In this document: positions 16,440 through 25,349 of the stretch, in pieces | How positions within the stretch are numbered: position 1 is the first letter of the stretch | How the letters are laid out: each line of letters starts with the position of its first letter | Source: Palsa-504 sp963834685 | GTDB lineage: Bacteria; Actinomycetota; Actinomycetes; Streptosporangiales; Streptosporangiaceae | NCBI GenBank assembly: GCA_963834685.1 | Contig: CAWICW010000008.1 | Span: 186,001 to 250,000, forward strand | Reading direction: 5' to 3' | Length of the DNA: 64,000 nt | Program-made: the position numbers and the translations under genes | Notes under the pieces: model-generated | Told to the model about the DNA's origin: nothing | Databases searched by the model: none | Seen by the model: the letters and a program-made list of their open reading frames with translations, nothing else

Positions 16440-17299
16440 GCGCTGGCTTTGCGGCGGGTCCTCGGCTTGGCGGGCTTGGGCTCCTCGTCCGCTTCGGCCG
16501 CGCCATCGCCCTGGTCACGACCGCTCTTCACCGCGGCTACGCTGGCCCGCAGGATTTCGGTCAGGTCGGCGGGCTGCCCCCTGGGGGCGGGCTCGTCCAG
16601 GCCGGCCGGGCGGACGATGTCGTTGCCCTCGACCTTGGCCCGGACGACCGCCTCGAGCGCCTCGCGGTAGGAGTCGTGGTACTGGTCGGGGTCGAAGTCC
16701 TCGGTCATGGTGTCGATGAGCGAGGCGGCCATCTTCAGCTCCTGCGACCGGACCTCGATGTCCTCGTCCAGGAAGGCGAAGTCGGGCTGGCGTACCTCGT
16801 CGGGCCACAGCAGGGTCTCCAGCGTGATGACGCCGTCCCGGACCCGCAGCGCGGCCAGCGCCTCGCGCTGGCGCAGCGCGACCTTGGCCACCGCGACCTT
16901 GCCCGAGTTCTCCAGCGCGTCGCGGAACAGCACGTAGGCCCGGACCCCGGCCGGCTCGGGCTCGGTGTAGTAGCTCTTGGCCGCGTAGATGGGCTCGACC
17001 TGGGCGCTCGGCGCGAAGTGCAGGACCTCGATCCGGTGCGCGGTCACCAGCGGGAGGTCGGCCAGGTCCTCGTCGGTGAGCACCACCATGTCGCCGGTGG
17101 GCAGTTCGTAGCCCTTGGCCACATCGGAGTAGGGGACTTCCTCCCCGTCCAGGGTGCAGAACCGGCGGAACTGGATCCGGGCCCCGTCCTTGCGGTGGAC
17201 CTGACGGAAGGTGATGTCCCGCTGCTCGGTCGCCGCGTAGAGCTTCACCGGGATCACGACCAGGCCGAAAGAGATAGCCCCCGCCCATATGCTGCGCAT
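16436..17299 (-). CDS. ku: Non-homologous end joining protein Ku
   Basis: Homodimeric ring protein that binds DNA double-strand ends and recruits the ligase LigD in bacterial end joining. The start MRSIWAGAISFGLV, the Ku core with FRRFCTLDGEEVPY and KSYYTEPE, and the C-terminal minimal domain about 210-245 are all present, followed by an acidic then Lys/Arg-rich tail (PKPAKPRTRRKASA) of the kind that aids DNA binding. ATG 17299 was chosen over an upstream GTG because it gives the family start and AGGTGAAG precedes it. No ligD is seen in the window. Confidence 0.95.
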   Translation of the reverse strand: MRSIWAGAISFGLVVIPVKLYAATEQRDITFRQVHRKDGARIQFRRFCTLDGEEVPYSDVAKGYELPTGDMVVLTDEDLADLPLVTAHRIEVLHFAPSAQVEPIYAAKSYYTEPEPAGVRAYVLFRDALENSGKVAVAKVALRQREALAALRVRDGVITLETLLWPDEVRQPDFAFLDEDIEVRSQELKMAASLIDTMTEDFDPDQYHDSYREALEAVVRAKVEGNDIVRPAGLDEPAPRGQPADLTEILRASVAAVKSGRDQGDGAAEADEEPKPAKPRTRRKASA

Positions 17300-17438
17300 G
17301 ATCTTCACCTACCCCGGTTGGATAGGGCCGATTCCCCTAAAGTGGTGGAGCGAGTCTCCTAATTAGCCCAACTCTTCCAGCGAGCTTACGGCCTGGCTGA
17401 GATGATGAACACGCTAGGGCGAGGGGGAACGGAGAGGT

Positions 17439-18955
17439 ATGGGCGCATTCGACGTAGTCGTGCTCGGCGGCGGTACCGCGGGCGTGCACGTCGCCACCGA
17501 GGTGGCACGGGGCGGCAAGTCCGTGGCGCTGGCCGAGGCCGGGCTGATCGGCGGCGAATCCCCCTACCTGGCCTGCCTGCCGTCGAACTCGCTGCTGCTG
17601 TCCGCGAGCCGGGGCGTGGCCTGGGAGGACGCGGTCGCGCGCCGTGACGAGGTGACCGGCGGCCTGGACGATTCCGGGCCCGCGCTGCGGCTCGCCGAGG
17701 CGGGCGTCACCGTGATCCGCGGCACCGGCCGGATCACCGGCCCCGGCACGGTGGAGGTGGCGCCGCCGCCGGACGGGGAGTCGCACCGCGAGGGCGGGAC
17801 CACGGCGCTGGCCTACACCGACCTGGTCGTCGCGACCGGGTGCGAGCCGGTCGCGCCGCCGATCGAGGGCCTGGCCGACATCCCGGCCTGGACCACCGCC
17901 GAGGGCCTGTGCTCGCCCGACCTGCCGCGCCGCCTCATCGTGCTCGGCGGCGGGCCGGCTGCGAGCTCGCGCAGATCTTCGCCGCGTTCGGCTCCCAGGT
18001 GACGCTGATCGAGGCCGAGGCGGGGCTGCTGCCCGGCGAGGCCGCCTTCGCCGGGGAGATCCTGACCGCGGCGCTGCGCCGGTCCGGGGTCGAGATCTTC
18101 CTCGGCTCGCCGGCCACCAAGGCCGAGCGCACGCCGGACGGGCTCACGCTCGCGCTGGAGGACGGCACCCGCATCGACGCGGACCGGTTGCTGCTGGCCA
18201 CCGGCCGGCGGCCGAGGCTCACCGGGCTCGGCCTGGACGCGCTCGGGATCACCGTGGCGCCGGGTCAGGCCCTGCCGACGACCACCGCCTGCCAGGTCAT
18301 CGACGGGGTATGGGCGGCGGGGGACGTCACCGGAGTCACCCACACCCACGCCAGCCGCTACCAGGCCGGCGTGGTCGCGGCCAACCTCCTCGGCCAGCGC
18401 CGCGAGGCGGACTACAGCGCGATCCCGCGCTGCGTGTTCACCGCGCCTTCGGTTTACGCTGTGGGCGAACCGGCCCGGGCCGGGCTTTCGGTGGCGCGAG
18501 TCCTGCTCAGCGACACCACCCGGGGCTGGCTGGCCCCCGATGACCTGGGCCGGCTCGAGCTGTACGCGGCGGACGGAGTGCTGGCCGGCGCGGTAGCGGT
18601 GGGGCCGGACGCGGCCGCCTGGATGGCGGAGGTTACCCTCGCCATCAGGGCCAAAATACCGGTGACCGTCCTGGCCGACGTGGTGCACGCCTTTCCCACG
18701 TACGGGGAAGCGCTGCAGGCAGCGTTCTGCGAGCTAGCCCGGACCGGACCCGCCGTTCCGAAGGAAAAGGGGATCGGGCCGTTGAGCGAACTGGGCATGG
18801 AGACGCCGGAAGGCGACGCCCTCGAGCAGGACCGGGACGCCGTCTCGGACGAGGCCGTGACGGTAGCGCGGCATGACGTCCCGTTCGACGTGGACGAGGC
18901 GGACGCGGCCGAGCAGGCCCGCGCGGTCGGCTTCGACGATGACGATTACCGCTAA
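17439..18955 (+). pseudogene. FAD/NAD(P)-dependent disulfide-reductase-like protein, frameshifted
   Basis: Two frames together make one flavoprotein of about 500 residues: an N-terminal FAD domain (VVVLGGGTAGVHVA) up to about 17957, then the NAD domain and the ATGRRP / WAAGDVT FAD-binding parts, and a dimerisation domain to 18955. The frame changes at 17955-17960 inside the second Rossmann motif. Reading CCGGCCGG in place of the single CCGG there restores GGGPAGCELAQ, so a 4-base deletion of one repeat unit is likely. The usual redox site CxxxxC is also altered: IGGESPYLACLPSNS has Ser at the first Cys position and Asn for the usual Lys. The start ATG has GGAGAGG upstream. Assembly error is possible. 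Confidence 0.8.
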
Positions 18956-19016
18956 TCGCGGCTTAGGATAGTTCGAACGCGGCATGCGGCCGCGGGCGAC
19001 CACCCGGAGACCGAAC

Positions 19017-19634
19017 TTGACCGCAACGTCCGATGCACGGCCACGCAGCAACCGGCTGCCCAGGCACGAACGGCGGCGGCAGCTCCTGGACGCGGCGCTT
19101 GAGGTGTTCGTATCGCAGGGATACCACGCCGCCGCCATGGATGAGATCGCCGAGCGGGCTGGCGTCAGCAAGCCCGTCCTGTACCAGCACTTCCCCGGCA
19201 AGCTCGACCTGTACCTGGCCCTGCTCGACCAGAGCGTGGACGAGCTGGTGGGAAGGGTCCGCGACGCGCTCCGCTCGACCAGCGACAACAAGCAGCGGGT
19301 GGCCGCCACGTTCAGCGCCTACTTCGAGTACATGGAGAGCGAGGGCCAGGCGTACCGGCTGGTGTTCGAGTCGGACCTGGGCAACGAGGGCGCGGTCCGG
19401 GACCGGCTGGAACGGGGCCAGCGCGAGTGCGCGGAGATGATCATGCAGATGGTGCGGCAGGATGCCGGCCTGGACGACGCTGAGGCCCACCTGGTGAGCG
19501 TGGGGATGGTGGGCCTGGCCCAGGTCACCGCCAGGTACTGGCTCAGCACCCGGGAGCACATCCCGCGGGAGGCCGCCGAGCAGCTCGTGGCCAGGCTGGC
19601 CTGGCGCGGCATCAGCGGCTGGCCGCGCAGCTAG
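19017..19634 (+). CDS. TetR-family transcriptional regulator
   Basis: Helix-turn-helix repressor type protein. The DNA-binding domain (about residues 15-62 from the TTG) has ERRRQLLDAALEVFVSQGY and AGVSKPVLYQHFPGK; the rest is an all-helical ligand/dimer domain. The TTG at 19017 is chosen because GGAGA lies just upstream and the protein then starts TATSDARPRSNRLPR; an in-frame ATG at 18984 is possible. A -10-like TAGGAT (18964-18969) lies upstream. The DUF3107 gene follows 12 bases later, so the two form an operon. Targets unknown. Confidence 0.9.
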   Translation: MTATSDARPRSNRLPRHERRRQLLDAALEVFVSQGYHAAAMDEIAERAGVSKPVLYQHFPGKLDLYLALLDQSVDELVGRVRDALRSTSDNKQRVAATFSAYFEYMESEGQAYRLVFESDLGNEGAVRDRLERGQRECAEMIMQMVRQDAGLDDAEAHLVSVGMVGLAQVTARYWLSTREHIPREAAEQLVARLAWRGISGWPRS

Positions 19635-19646
19635 CGGAGAGAAGAT

Positions 19647-19880
19647 ATGGAAGTCAAGATCGGGATTCACTCGGTGCCGCGCGAGCTGGTGGTGGAGACG
19701 GACATGCCCGCCGAGGAGATAGAGCGCAGCCTGTCCGCAGCCCTGGAAAAGGGTGAGCACGCGGTGTTCGCCCTCTCGGTGGCCAAGGGCGGGCGGGTGC
19801 TGGTTCCCGCCGACAAGATCGCCTACGTGGAGTTCGGCGGGGCCGAGGCGCGGCGGGTCGGTTTCGGTAACATCGTCTGA
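19647..19880 (+). CDS. DUF3107 family protein
   Basis: 77-residue cytoplasmic protein of the actinobacterial DUF3107 family, function unknown. It begins MEVKIGIHSVPRELVVET and ends IAYVEFGGAEARRVGFGNIV, the two conserved blocks. GGAGAGAAG lies 2 bases before the ATG. It sits directly behind the TetR gene on the same strand, an arrangement often seen in actinobacteria. Confidence 0.9.
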   Translation: MEVKIGIHSVPRELVVETDMPAEEIERSLSAALEKGEHAVFALSVAKGGRVLVPADKIAYVEFGGAEARRVGFGNIV

Positions 19881-19978
19881 ACTCGGGCGGGGCATGACGA
19901 AGCGCCGGGCCTGTCCCTGGTATCGTAGATATTGACTGATCAAGGAATGACATAACCAAAGGTCGTGTTATCCAGTCA

Positions 19979-20040
19979 GCTGCTGTTTACGCCGGGCCTC
20001 ATCGTCCGGCCTCCTGGGGGGAACCCGAGTAAACGGCAGC
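19979..20040 (+). ncRNA. Candidate structured leader RNA upstream of the DEAD-box helicase
   Basis: GCTGCTGTTTAC (19979-19990) pairs with GTAAACGGCAGC (20029-20040) over 12 bp with one G-U pair. Inside are two more hairpins: GCCGG/CCGGC (19991-19995 with 20006-20010) and a GGG-GGAA-CCC loop, so the RNA would fold as a three-way junction. It lies 139 bases upstream of the helicase GTG. I do not recognise a known riboswitch class. An alternative reading is an ECF-type promoter, GGGAAC (20019-20024) and CGTC (20040-20043) with a 15-base spacer. The rest of the 19881-20179 gap holds nothing else I can support. Confidence 0.4.
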
Positions 20041-20179
20041 GTCCCAACGACGGTAGCGGGCTCCCGGGCGCGCGCCGCGCCGGATCACGGCGCACGGCGG
20101 CACCGGTCGCAGCTCGCATCGTGGCGGGTCGCTGCGGGCAGCCTGCGGACATGACAGGCCCGCTTCCGGAACAGGCCGG

Positions 20180-21777
20180 GTGGGCCATGATGAAGGACGG
20201 CAACCCCTGACCACTCAAACTTCAAACGGGGACACGACAGACTCCCAAGCGGTCCCGTTTAGCGACTTCGGCATCAGCGAGGCGATCTGCTCGGGCCTGG
20301 CGGCCGCGGGCATCCTCACCACGTTCCCGATCCAGGCGCTGAGCCTTCCGATCGCCCTGCGCGGGCAGGACATCATCGGGCAGGCCAGGACCGGCACCGG
20401 GAAGACGCTGGCGTTCGGCATCCCGCTGCTGGAACTCATCCAGGACGGCCCGAAGGGCGCCCCGCGGGCGCTCGTCGTGGTGCCGACCCGGGAACTGGCC
20501 ATCCAGGTCGCGGACGACCTGCGCACCGCCGCGGTCAACATGCGCGCCAAGGTGGTGACCGTGTACGGCGGCCGGGCCTACGAACCGCAGATCGACGCGC
20601 TGGCCGCCGGGGTCGACATCGTCGTCGGCACCCCGGGACGGCTGCTCGACCTGGCCCAGCGCCGGCATCTGGACCTGAGCGCGGTACAGGCCCTGGTGCT
20701 CGACGAGGCGGACAAGATGCTCGACCTCGGCTTCCTGCCCGACGTGGAGCGCATCATCCGGCTCACCCCGGACGGCCGGCAGACGATGCTGTTCTCCGCG
20801 ACCATGCCGTCGGAGGTCGTCACGCTGGCCCGCCGCCACATGCGGCAGGCGACCAACGTGCGGGCCGAGGGTGACGACGAGAGCGCGCCGCCACCCGGCA
20901 CGCGCCAGCACGTCTTCCGGGCCCACCAGATGGACAAGATCGAGGTGCTGGCCCGGTTGCTGCAGGCCAGGGACCGCGGCCTGACCATGGTGTTCTGCCA
21001 GACCAAGCGTGCGGCCGACCAGGTCGCGACCGCGCTGGCCAGCCGGGGTTTCGCGGTGGCGACCGTGCACGGGGACCTGGGCCAGGGCCAGCGCGAGCGC
21101 GCGCTGCGCGCGTTCCGCACCGGCAAGGTCGACGTGCTCACCGCCACCGAGGTGGCGGCCCGCGGGCTGGACGTGGACGACGTCACCCACGTGGTGAACT
21201 ACGAATGCCCGGACGACGAGAAGACCTACGTGCACCGCATCGGCCGGACCGGCCGGGCCGGGAAACCCGGCGTCGCGGTCACGTTCGTCGACTGGCGGGA
21301 CATGCACCGCTGGAAGCTCATCAACGACGCCCTCGGCCTCGGCCAGCCCGAACCCGTGGAGACGTACTCCACCTCCGAGCACCTGTACACCGAGCTCGAT
21401 ATCCCGCGCGAGGCGACCGGGACGCTGCCCAGCGCGCTGCGCGACCGGGCCGGCCTGGAGGCCGAGGCGGTGGAGGACATCGGCGAGACCGGCCGGATCC
21501 GCTCACCGCGGGCCCGCAGCTCGTCGGGCCGGACCGGCTCGTCGGGCCGCACCGGCTCGTCCGGCCGCGGCGGTACCTCCGGTCGCGGCGGCGCGGCCCG
21601 TAGCGGCGTGGCCGGCGACGGCGGGTCCGGGCGGGGTACGTCCGGCCGCGGTGCCGGGCGGATCGACCAGGAGGCCCGGCAGGCCGCCAGCCCGCGACGG
21701 CGGCGCCGGACCCGGGCGGGCCGGGAGATCGGCCGGCCCAGAACCAGCCGGAGGCACCGCGGCAGAAGGCCTCCTGA
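20180..21777 (+). CDS. DEAD-box RNA helicase (3' frameshift)
   Basis: ATP-dependent RNA helicase with all core motifs: Q motif TFPIQALS, Walker A ARTGTGKT, PTRELA, GTPGR, DEAD (VLDEADKML), SAT, and the C-terminal HRIGRTGRAG. A low-complexity tail of SSGRTG and RGG-like repeats (about residues 445-500) follows, typical for RNA-binding tails. The open frame as it stands does not stop but runs on into the next gene. Adding one G to the run at 21714-21716 gives RTRGGPGDRPAQNQPEAPRQ and the stop TGA at 21775-21777, which is surely the true end. GTG 20180 has no clear ribosome binding site; a CTG at 20207 after GAAGGA is another candidate start. Confidence 0.88.
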
Positions 21778-21836
21778 CCGGTGCGGGTCGGGCCGCCCGC
21801 AGAGCCTGCTGACAGAGTCCGTTCAACGTCGCCAGG

Positions 21837-21842
21837 TAAGGT
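21837..21842 (+). promoter_or_regulatory. -10 element of a probable leaderless promoter (hydrolase)
   Basis: TAAGGT lies 8 bases before the GTG at 21851 with no ribosome binding site between them. It shows that the hydrolase has its own start and is not part of the helicase. Confidence 0.5.
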
Positions 21843-21850
21843 TCGCCCCT

Positions 21851-22780
21851 GTGAGCACACCAACCTCTCTTGACCTGCCCGACGGAGTGCGGCCCACCAC
21901 GGTGCGCACCAGCCGCGGGTCGTTCGCGGCGCTGGAGGGCGTTCCGGTGTCGGGGGTCTGCGAGCGAGAACCGGCGCTGCTGGTCCCCGGTTACACCGGC
22001 AGCAAGGAGGATTTCCTCGTCGTGCTCGGTCAGCTGGCCGACCACGGTCGCCAGGTGATCGCGATCGACATGCGCGGCCAGTTCGAGACGCCCGGCCCGG
22101 AGGATCCCGGCGGCTACGCGCCCCCGGCCCTGGCCGCCGATATCGCCGCCGTCATCCAGGCCACCGGCGCCAGGCACCTGCTCGGGCACTCCTACGGCGG
22201 GCTGGTGACCCGCGAGGCCCTGCTGAGAACCAGGTCCCAGGACGATATCGGCTCGTTCACGCTGATGAGCTCCGGTCCGTCGGCGCTGACCGGGCCGCGG
22301 GCGGAGGAACTGCGCGGCATGCTCACCGCGCTGGGCGTGGCGGACGGCAGCCTGCCGGACCGGGACACGCTGCGAGCGGGGATCGCCGGCCTGTGGCGGG
22401 ACCGCCTGGAACGGCAGGCCGTCACGGACGGGGTTTCCGGCCCGATCATCGCGTTCCTCGCCCGGCGGATGCTGAGCAACGACCCGTACGGCCTGGTGCA
22501 GATGGCCCGCCACCTGCTCACCGCGCCGGACCGCACCTCCGAGCTGGCCCGGCTGGACCGGTTCGCCATGCTGGTCATCTACGGCGAGGACGACAATTCC
22601 TGGTCACCGGGCGCGCAGGAGGCGATGGCCCGGCGGCTGGGCGCCCGCCGGATCTGCATCCCGGGAGCCTCGCACTCCCCCGCCGTCGAGGCGCCCGCGA
22701 CCACGGCGATCGCACTGACCCAGTTCTGGGACGCGGCCGAGGTCGCGGCGGCGCACGCGGGCAGCGCGCGGATGGCTTAG
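21851..22780 (+). CDS. Alpha/beta-fold hydrolase
   Basis: 309-residue soluble hydrolase. The oxyanion motif LVPGYTGSKEDF, the nucleophile elbow LGHSYGGL, the acid in YGEDDNSWSP and the base in GASHSPAVE give a complete triad; the substrate is unknown. The GTG at 21851 starts STPTSLDLPDGV and has a leaderless-type -10 upstream. Because of the lost G in the helicase tail the two genes lie in one uninterrupted frame of 866 codons, which I regard as an artefact, not a fusion protein. Its stop TAG overlaps the stop of the convergent nuclease gene in TTAG. Confidence 0.87.
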   Translation: MSTPTSLDLPDGVRPTTVRTSRGSFAALEGVPVSGVCEREPALLVPGYTGSKEDFLVVLGQLADHGRQVIAIDMRGQFETPGPEDPGGYAPPALAADIAAVIQATGARHLLGHSYGGLVTREALLRTRSQDDIGSFTLMSSGPSALTGPRAEELRGMLTALGVADGSLPDRDTLRAGIAGLWRDRLERQAVTDGVSGPIIAFLARRMLSNDPYGLVQMARHLLTAPDRTSELARLDRFAMLVIYGEDDNSWSPGAQEAMARRLGARRICIPGASHSPAVEAPATTAIALTQFWDAAEVAAAHAGSARMA

Positions 22781-23634
22781 GGGCCCAGCCCGTCCCAGGG
22801 CCGCCGGGTGACGGCGGCGGCCGCCCCCTCCGGGCAGTGCCGCAGATAGTCACACCAGCCGCACGACGCGCTGGGGCGCGGCGGGAACACCTCGTCATAC
22901 CGCTCCGCGGGCAGGCCGTCCCGCAGCCGCTCGTCGGCCGCGGCGCACTCCTGCGCGATGCCCTCGGCCCGGCTCAGGTGCCTGGCCAGCGACGCCTCGG
23001 AGTGCGACCAGGCCAGCACCTGACCGGAGGGCAGGTGGTGCAGCTCGACCCGGTAGCAGGGCCGCTTGAGGACCCGGCTGGCGGCCAGCGCGTACAGGGC
23101 CAGGGCCATCGAGCTGCGCGCGTCGTCCACGGTGAGCAGGTGCCGCCCGGTCTTGTAGTCGACCACGACCAGCTCGGTGCCCGCCGTCTCTTCGGCGGGC
23201 CGGGCGTCCAGCCGGTCGATCCGGCCGGAGAGCACGATCGTGTCCGTGCGGGTGGACACGGTCCGTTCCACCCCGACCGGCTCGTCGGCCGGATCCAGCC
23301 CGGCGACGTACCCCTCCACCATGGCGATGGCGCGCTCCCGGTGCCGCACCGACTGGGTGTCGTCGGCGAAGCCCTCGTCGATCCAGCCGCGGTCGACGAG
23401 CCGGCCCGCGGCGGCCACGGTGCGTTCGGCCAGCGGCAGCCGCCACCAGCCGGCCAGCGCGTTGTGAATGCTGGCCCCGAGACTGTTGTGAGCCCAGGGC
23501 GGGCCCTTGGGCGGCGGCGGGCGGTCCTGGTAGGTCATCCGGTACCGGCGGGGGCAGTCGAGCCAGGCGGAAAGGCGCGTCGGCGTGCACGGATACAGCC
23601 GGCGCGGCATCCCCTCGAAACCCAGCTGCTCCAC
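22777..23634 (-). CDS. RecB/AddB-like PD-(D/E)XK nuclease with Fe-S cluster
   Basis: Stand-alone nuclease domain of the RecB/Cas4-like kind, 285 residues. The catalytic core shows GRIDRLD and VVVDYKTGR (Asp and D-x-K). A Cys in SAWLDCPRRYR plus the C-terminal CGWCDYLRHC provide the four ligands of an AddB-type iron-sulfur staple. No helicase domain is attached. The sequence PPPPKGPPWAHNSLGASIHNAL is typical of the actinobacterial family. The GTG at 23634 overlaps the stop of the metallo-hydrolase gene (TAGTG), so translation is probably coupled; an ATG at 23610 is a weaker alternative. It probably acts in DNA repair, exact role unknown. Confidence 0.88.
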   Translation of the reverse strand: MEQLGFEGMPRRLYPCTPTRLSAWLDCPRRYRMTYQDRPPPPKGPPWAHNSLGASIHNALAGWWRLPLAERTVAAAGRLVDRGWIDEGFADDTQSVRHRERAIAMVEGYVAGLDPADEPVGVERTVSTRTDTIVLSGRIDRLDARPAEETAGTELVVVDYKTGRHLLTVDDARSSMALALYALAASRVLKRPCYRVELHHLPSGQVLAWSHSEASLARHLSRAEGIAQECAAADERLRDGLPAERYDEVFPPRPSASCGWCDYLRHCPEGAAAAVTRRPWDGLGP

Positions 23635-24227
23635 TAGGGCCCCGCCGACACCCACGCGTCGAACTGCTTCTCAGCGGCCGTGATCGTGGTTTCCTCGCCC
23701 TGGCCCGGCAAGACGCGGGTGCTGCCGGGCAAGGTCAGCAGGTACTCACCGATCGCGGTCAGCTGGCCGGCGAAGTCGGGGAACTCGCCGTCGTGCGGCA
23801 CCGGACCGCTGGCCGTCAGGGTGTGCCCGGTGAACACGGCACCCAGGTCCTCGCAGTACAGGCAGACCGAGCCGGGCGTGTGACCCGGGGCGTGGATGAC
23901 CTCGAGCCGGACGTCGGCGACCTCGAAGACCCCGCCGTCGGCCATCTCGATCTCGGCGTCTTCCTCCGGGTACGCGTCCCGCCACAGCAGCTGGTCCCGG
24001 GGGTGCAGCGCCACCGGCGCCTCGTCGGCCCCGGCCACCTCCAGCGCGGCGGCCACGTGGTCCGGGTGACCGTGCGTGCAGATCACGGCCAGCACCTCGC
24101 GATCGCCCACCGCGCCGAGCACGCCCGCCGGGTCGCGGCCCGGGTCGATGACGATGACCTCCTCGTTATCGCCGATGATCCAGGCGTTGGCCTGTTCGGA
24201 CGACACCTGTTCGATCCGTGCGGCCAT
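23634..24227 (-). CDS. MBL-fold metallo-hydrolase (glyoxalase II-like)
   Basis: 197-residue metallo-beta-lactamase fold enzyme. The metal-binding signature THGHPDH, the later His in HAPGHTPGS and the Asp/His in FTGHTL are intact; the length and APGHTPGSVCLY fit small glyoxalase II-like hydrolases that open thioesters. The ATG at 24227 follows AAGGACG, somewhat distant. Downstream it is coupled to the RecB-like nuclease gene by a one-base overlap. Confidence 0.9.
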   Translation of the reverse strand: MAARIEQVSSEQANAWIIGDNEEVIVIDPGRDPAGVLGAVGDREVLAVICTHGHPDHVAAALEVAGADEAPVALHPRDQLLWRDAYPEEDAEIEMADGGVFEVADVRLEVIHAPGHTPGSVCLYCEDLGAVFTGHTLTASGPVPHDGEFPDFAGQLTAIGEYLLTLPGSTRVLPGQGEETTITAAEKQFDAWVSAGP

Positions 24228-24263
24228 CCGAGCACGTCCTTCCTGTGCCGAGCACGTCCTTCC
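24228..24263. repeat. 16-bp direct repeat duplicating the ribosome-binding region
   Basis: CCGAGCACGTCCTTCC occurs at 24228-24243 and again at 24248-24263, a 20-base period. On the minus strand each copy carries GGAAGGA, so the translation leader of the MBL gene has two possible ribosome binding sites. Confidence 0.85.
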
Positions 24264-24308
24264 GGTAAGGCTGGTCCGCCGACCTTCCTACCACAGGAGC
24301 CGGAGCGC

Positions 24309-24662
24309 TCAGGCGGTATGGGCGAAGGCGATGGCCGAGTTCGCGACGAGCTGGACCGCGATGCCGGCCAGCAGGAGCCCGGCGATCCTGGTCACCAGCT
24401 CGACGCCGTTGTCGGTCAGCAGCCGGTGGATCACCAGGGCGAAGCGCGGGGCCAGCCAGACCGTCAGGGCCACCGCGGCCATGGCCGCGGCCAGGGCGAA
24501 TCCGTCAGCGGCGCCGTGAATGCGCTGGACGTACAGCATGGTGGCCACGATCGCGCCCGGCCCGGCCAGCAGCGGGGTGCCGAGCGACACGAAGGCCACG
24601 ATGGTGGCCTGCCAGGCCAGCTGGTTCCGGTCGTGCCGGGACGCCTGGCGTGTCCGTGTGAC
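24309..24662 (-). pseudogene. MarC-family membrane protein, 5'-truncated
   Basis: The C-terminal half of a MarC-family (UPF0056) protein: VSLGTPLLAGPGAIVATM followed by two further membrane helices. Full members have about 200 residues and six helices. The frame can be followed upstream with family-like sequence (DRNQLAWQATIVAF) to about 24660, after which similarity ends and a different gene's leader begins. GTG at 24599 is the only in-frame start and would give 96 residues. The most likely reading is a gene that lost its first half by deletion. Confidence 0.65.
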
Positions 24663-24760
24663 AGATGCTGGCTTCAGGCGACACCCTGTGGAATGATCAT
24701 CCGCGGTGTCCGCTGTGGCCGTGACACAGGACGGCCAGGATGGTCAAGGGGGGATCGGTT

Positions 24761-25066
24761 ATGTGGGCGCAGCTCATGCGCTTCAGGTTGAAGCCGGGCA
24801 AAGATACGGTCGGACTGCGCGAGCAGCTGCAGGCGGTCGAGCAACCCGATTCGGGCCTGTTGCGGACAATGATCATGCAAGACCAGAAGGACCCGGATCA
24901 GTTCTACACTCTGGTCGTGTTCCAGAACGAGGAGAAGGCGCGTGCGCGCGAGCGCGACCCGCGCCGCCAGGAGGGGCTGCAAGTCCTTCGGGCGATGCTG
25001 GCCGACAGGCTCATGGGTCCGCCGGAGTTCACCGATCTGGCCGTTGTGGAGGAGTGGACCGGGTAG
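24761..25066 (+). CDS. Antibiotic biosynthesis monooxygenase (ABM) domain protein
   Basis: 101-residue dimeric ferredoxin-like alpha/beta barrel protein. MWAQLMRFRLKPGKD, the IMQDQKDPDQFYTLVVFQN strand pair and the C-terminal VVEEWTG are the usual ABM blocks. Members are small oxygenases or stress-related proteins and many have unknown substrates. The ATG at 24761 with AAGGGGGA upstream is preferred to a start at 24740. It stands alone between the marC remnant and a HAD gene; the 283-base gap after it holds nothing I can name. Confidence 0.8.
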   Translation: MWAQLMRFRLKPGKDTVGLREQLQAVEQPDSGLLRTMIMQDQKDPDQFYTLVVFQNEEKARARERDPRRQEGLQVLRAMLADRLMGPPEFTDLAVVEEWTG

Positions 25067-25349
25067 CGGTCTTCCGGTACAACAGCAACGTACAGCAACC
25101 CATGCGTGCTACGGCTGCTCGGGGCAAGCACCCACATACGCACCACGCTGCGCTGTCTGACTGCGACCAGGATCGTGCCGCTAGTTTGCATCTAGGTGGC
25201 TCGCCGGACGGTAAGCGTCGAAGCGCGCGGTCTGAGGGCACCGGCCCGCGATCACCCGGACGGGATGATTTATCAGCCGAACAGCCCGCCTACCTTGTAC
25301 TTCATGAGCGATCGGGGCCAAGGTCGCCATCAGGTGCGGGAGGCAGGCC

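Noticed and set aside
16436..17299. Complete NHEJ operon with LigD
   Set aside because: Neighbours are a hydrolase and a flavoprotein; no ligase, polymerase or phosphoesterase domain is present.
21520..21660. CRISPR-like repeat
   Set aside because: The repeats are coding (SSGRTG/RGG units of the helicase tail), short and without spacers.
20180..22780. A genuine helicase-hydrolase fusion protein
   Set aside because: One added G gives a normal helicase end, and the hydrolase has its own promoter-like element and start; kept only as a point to check.
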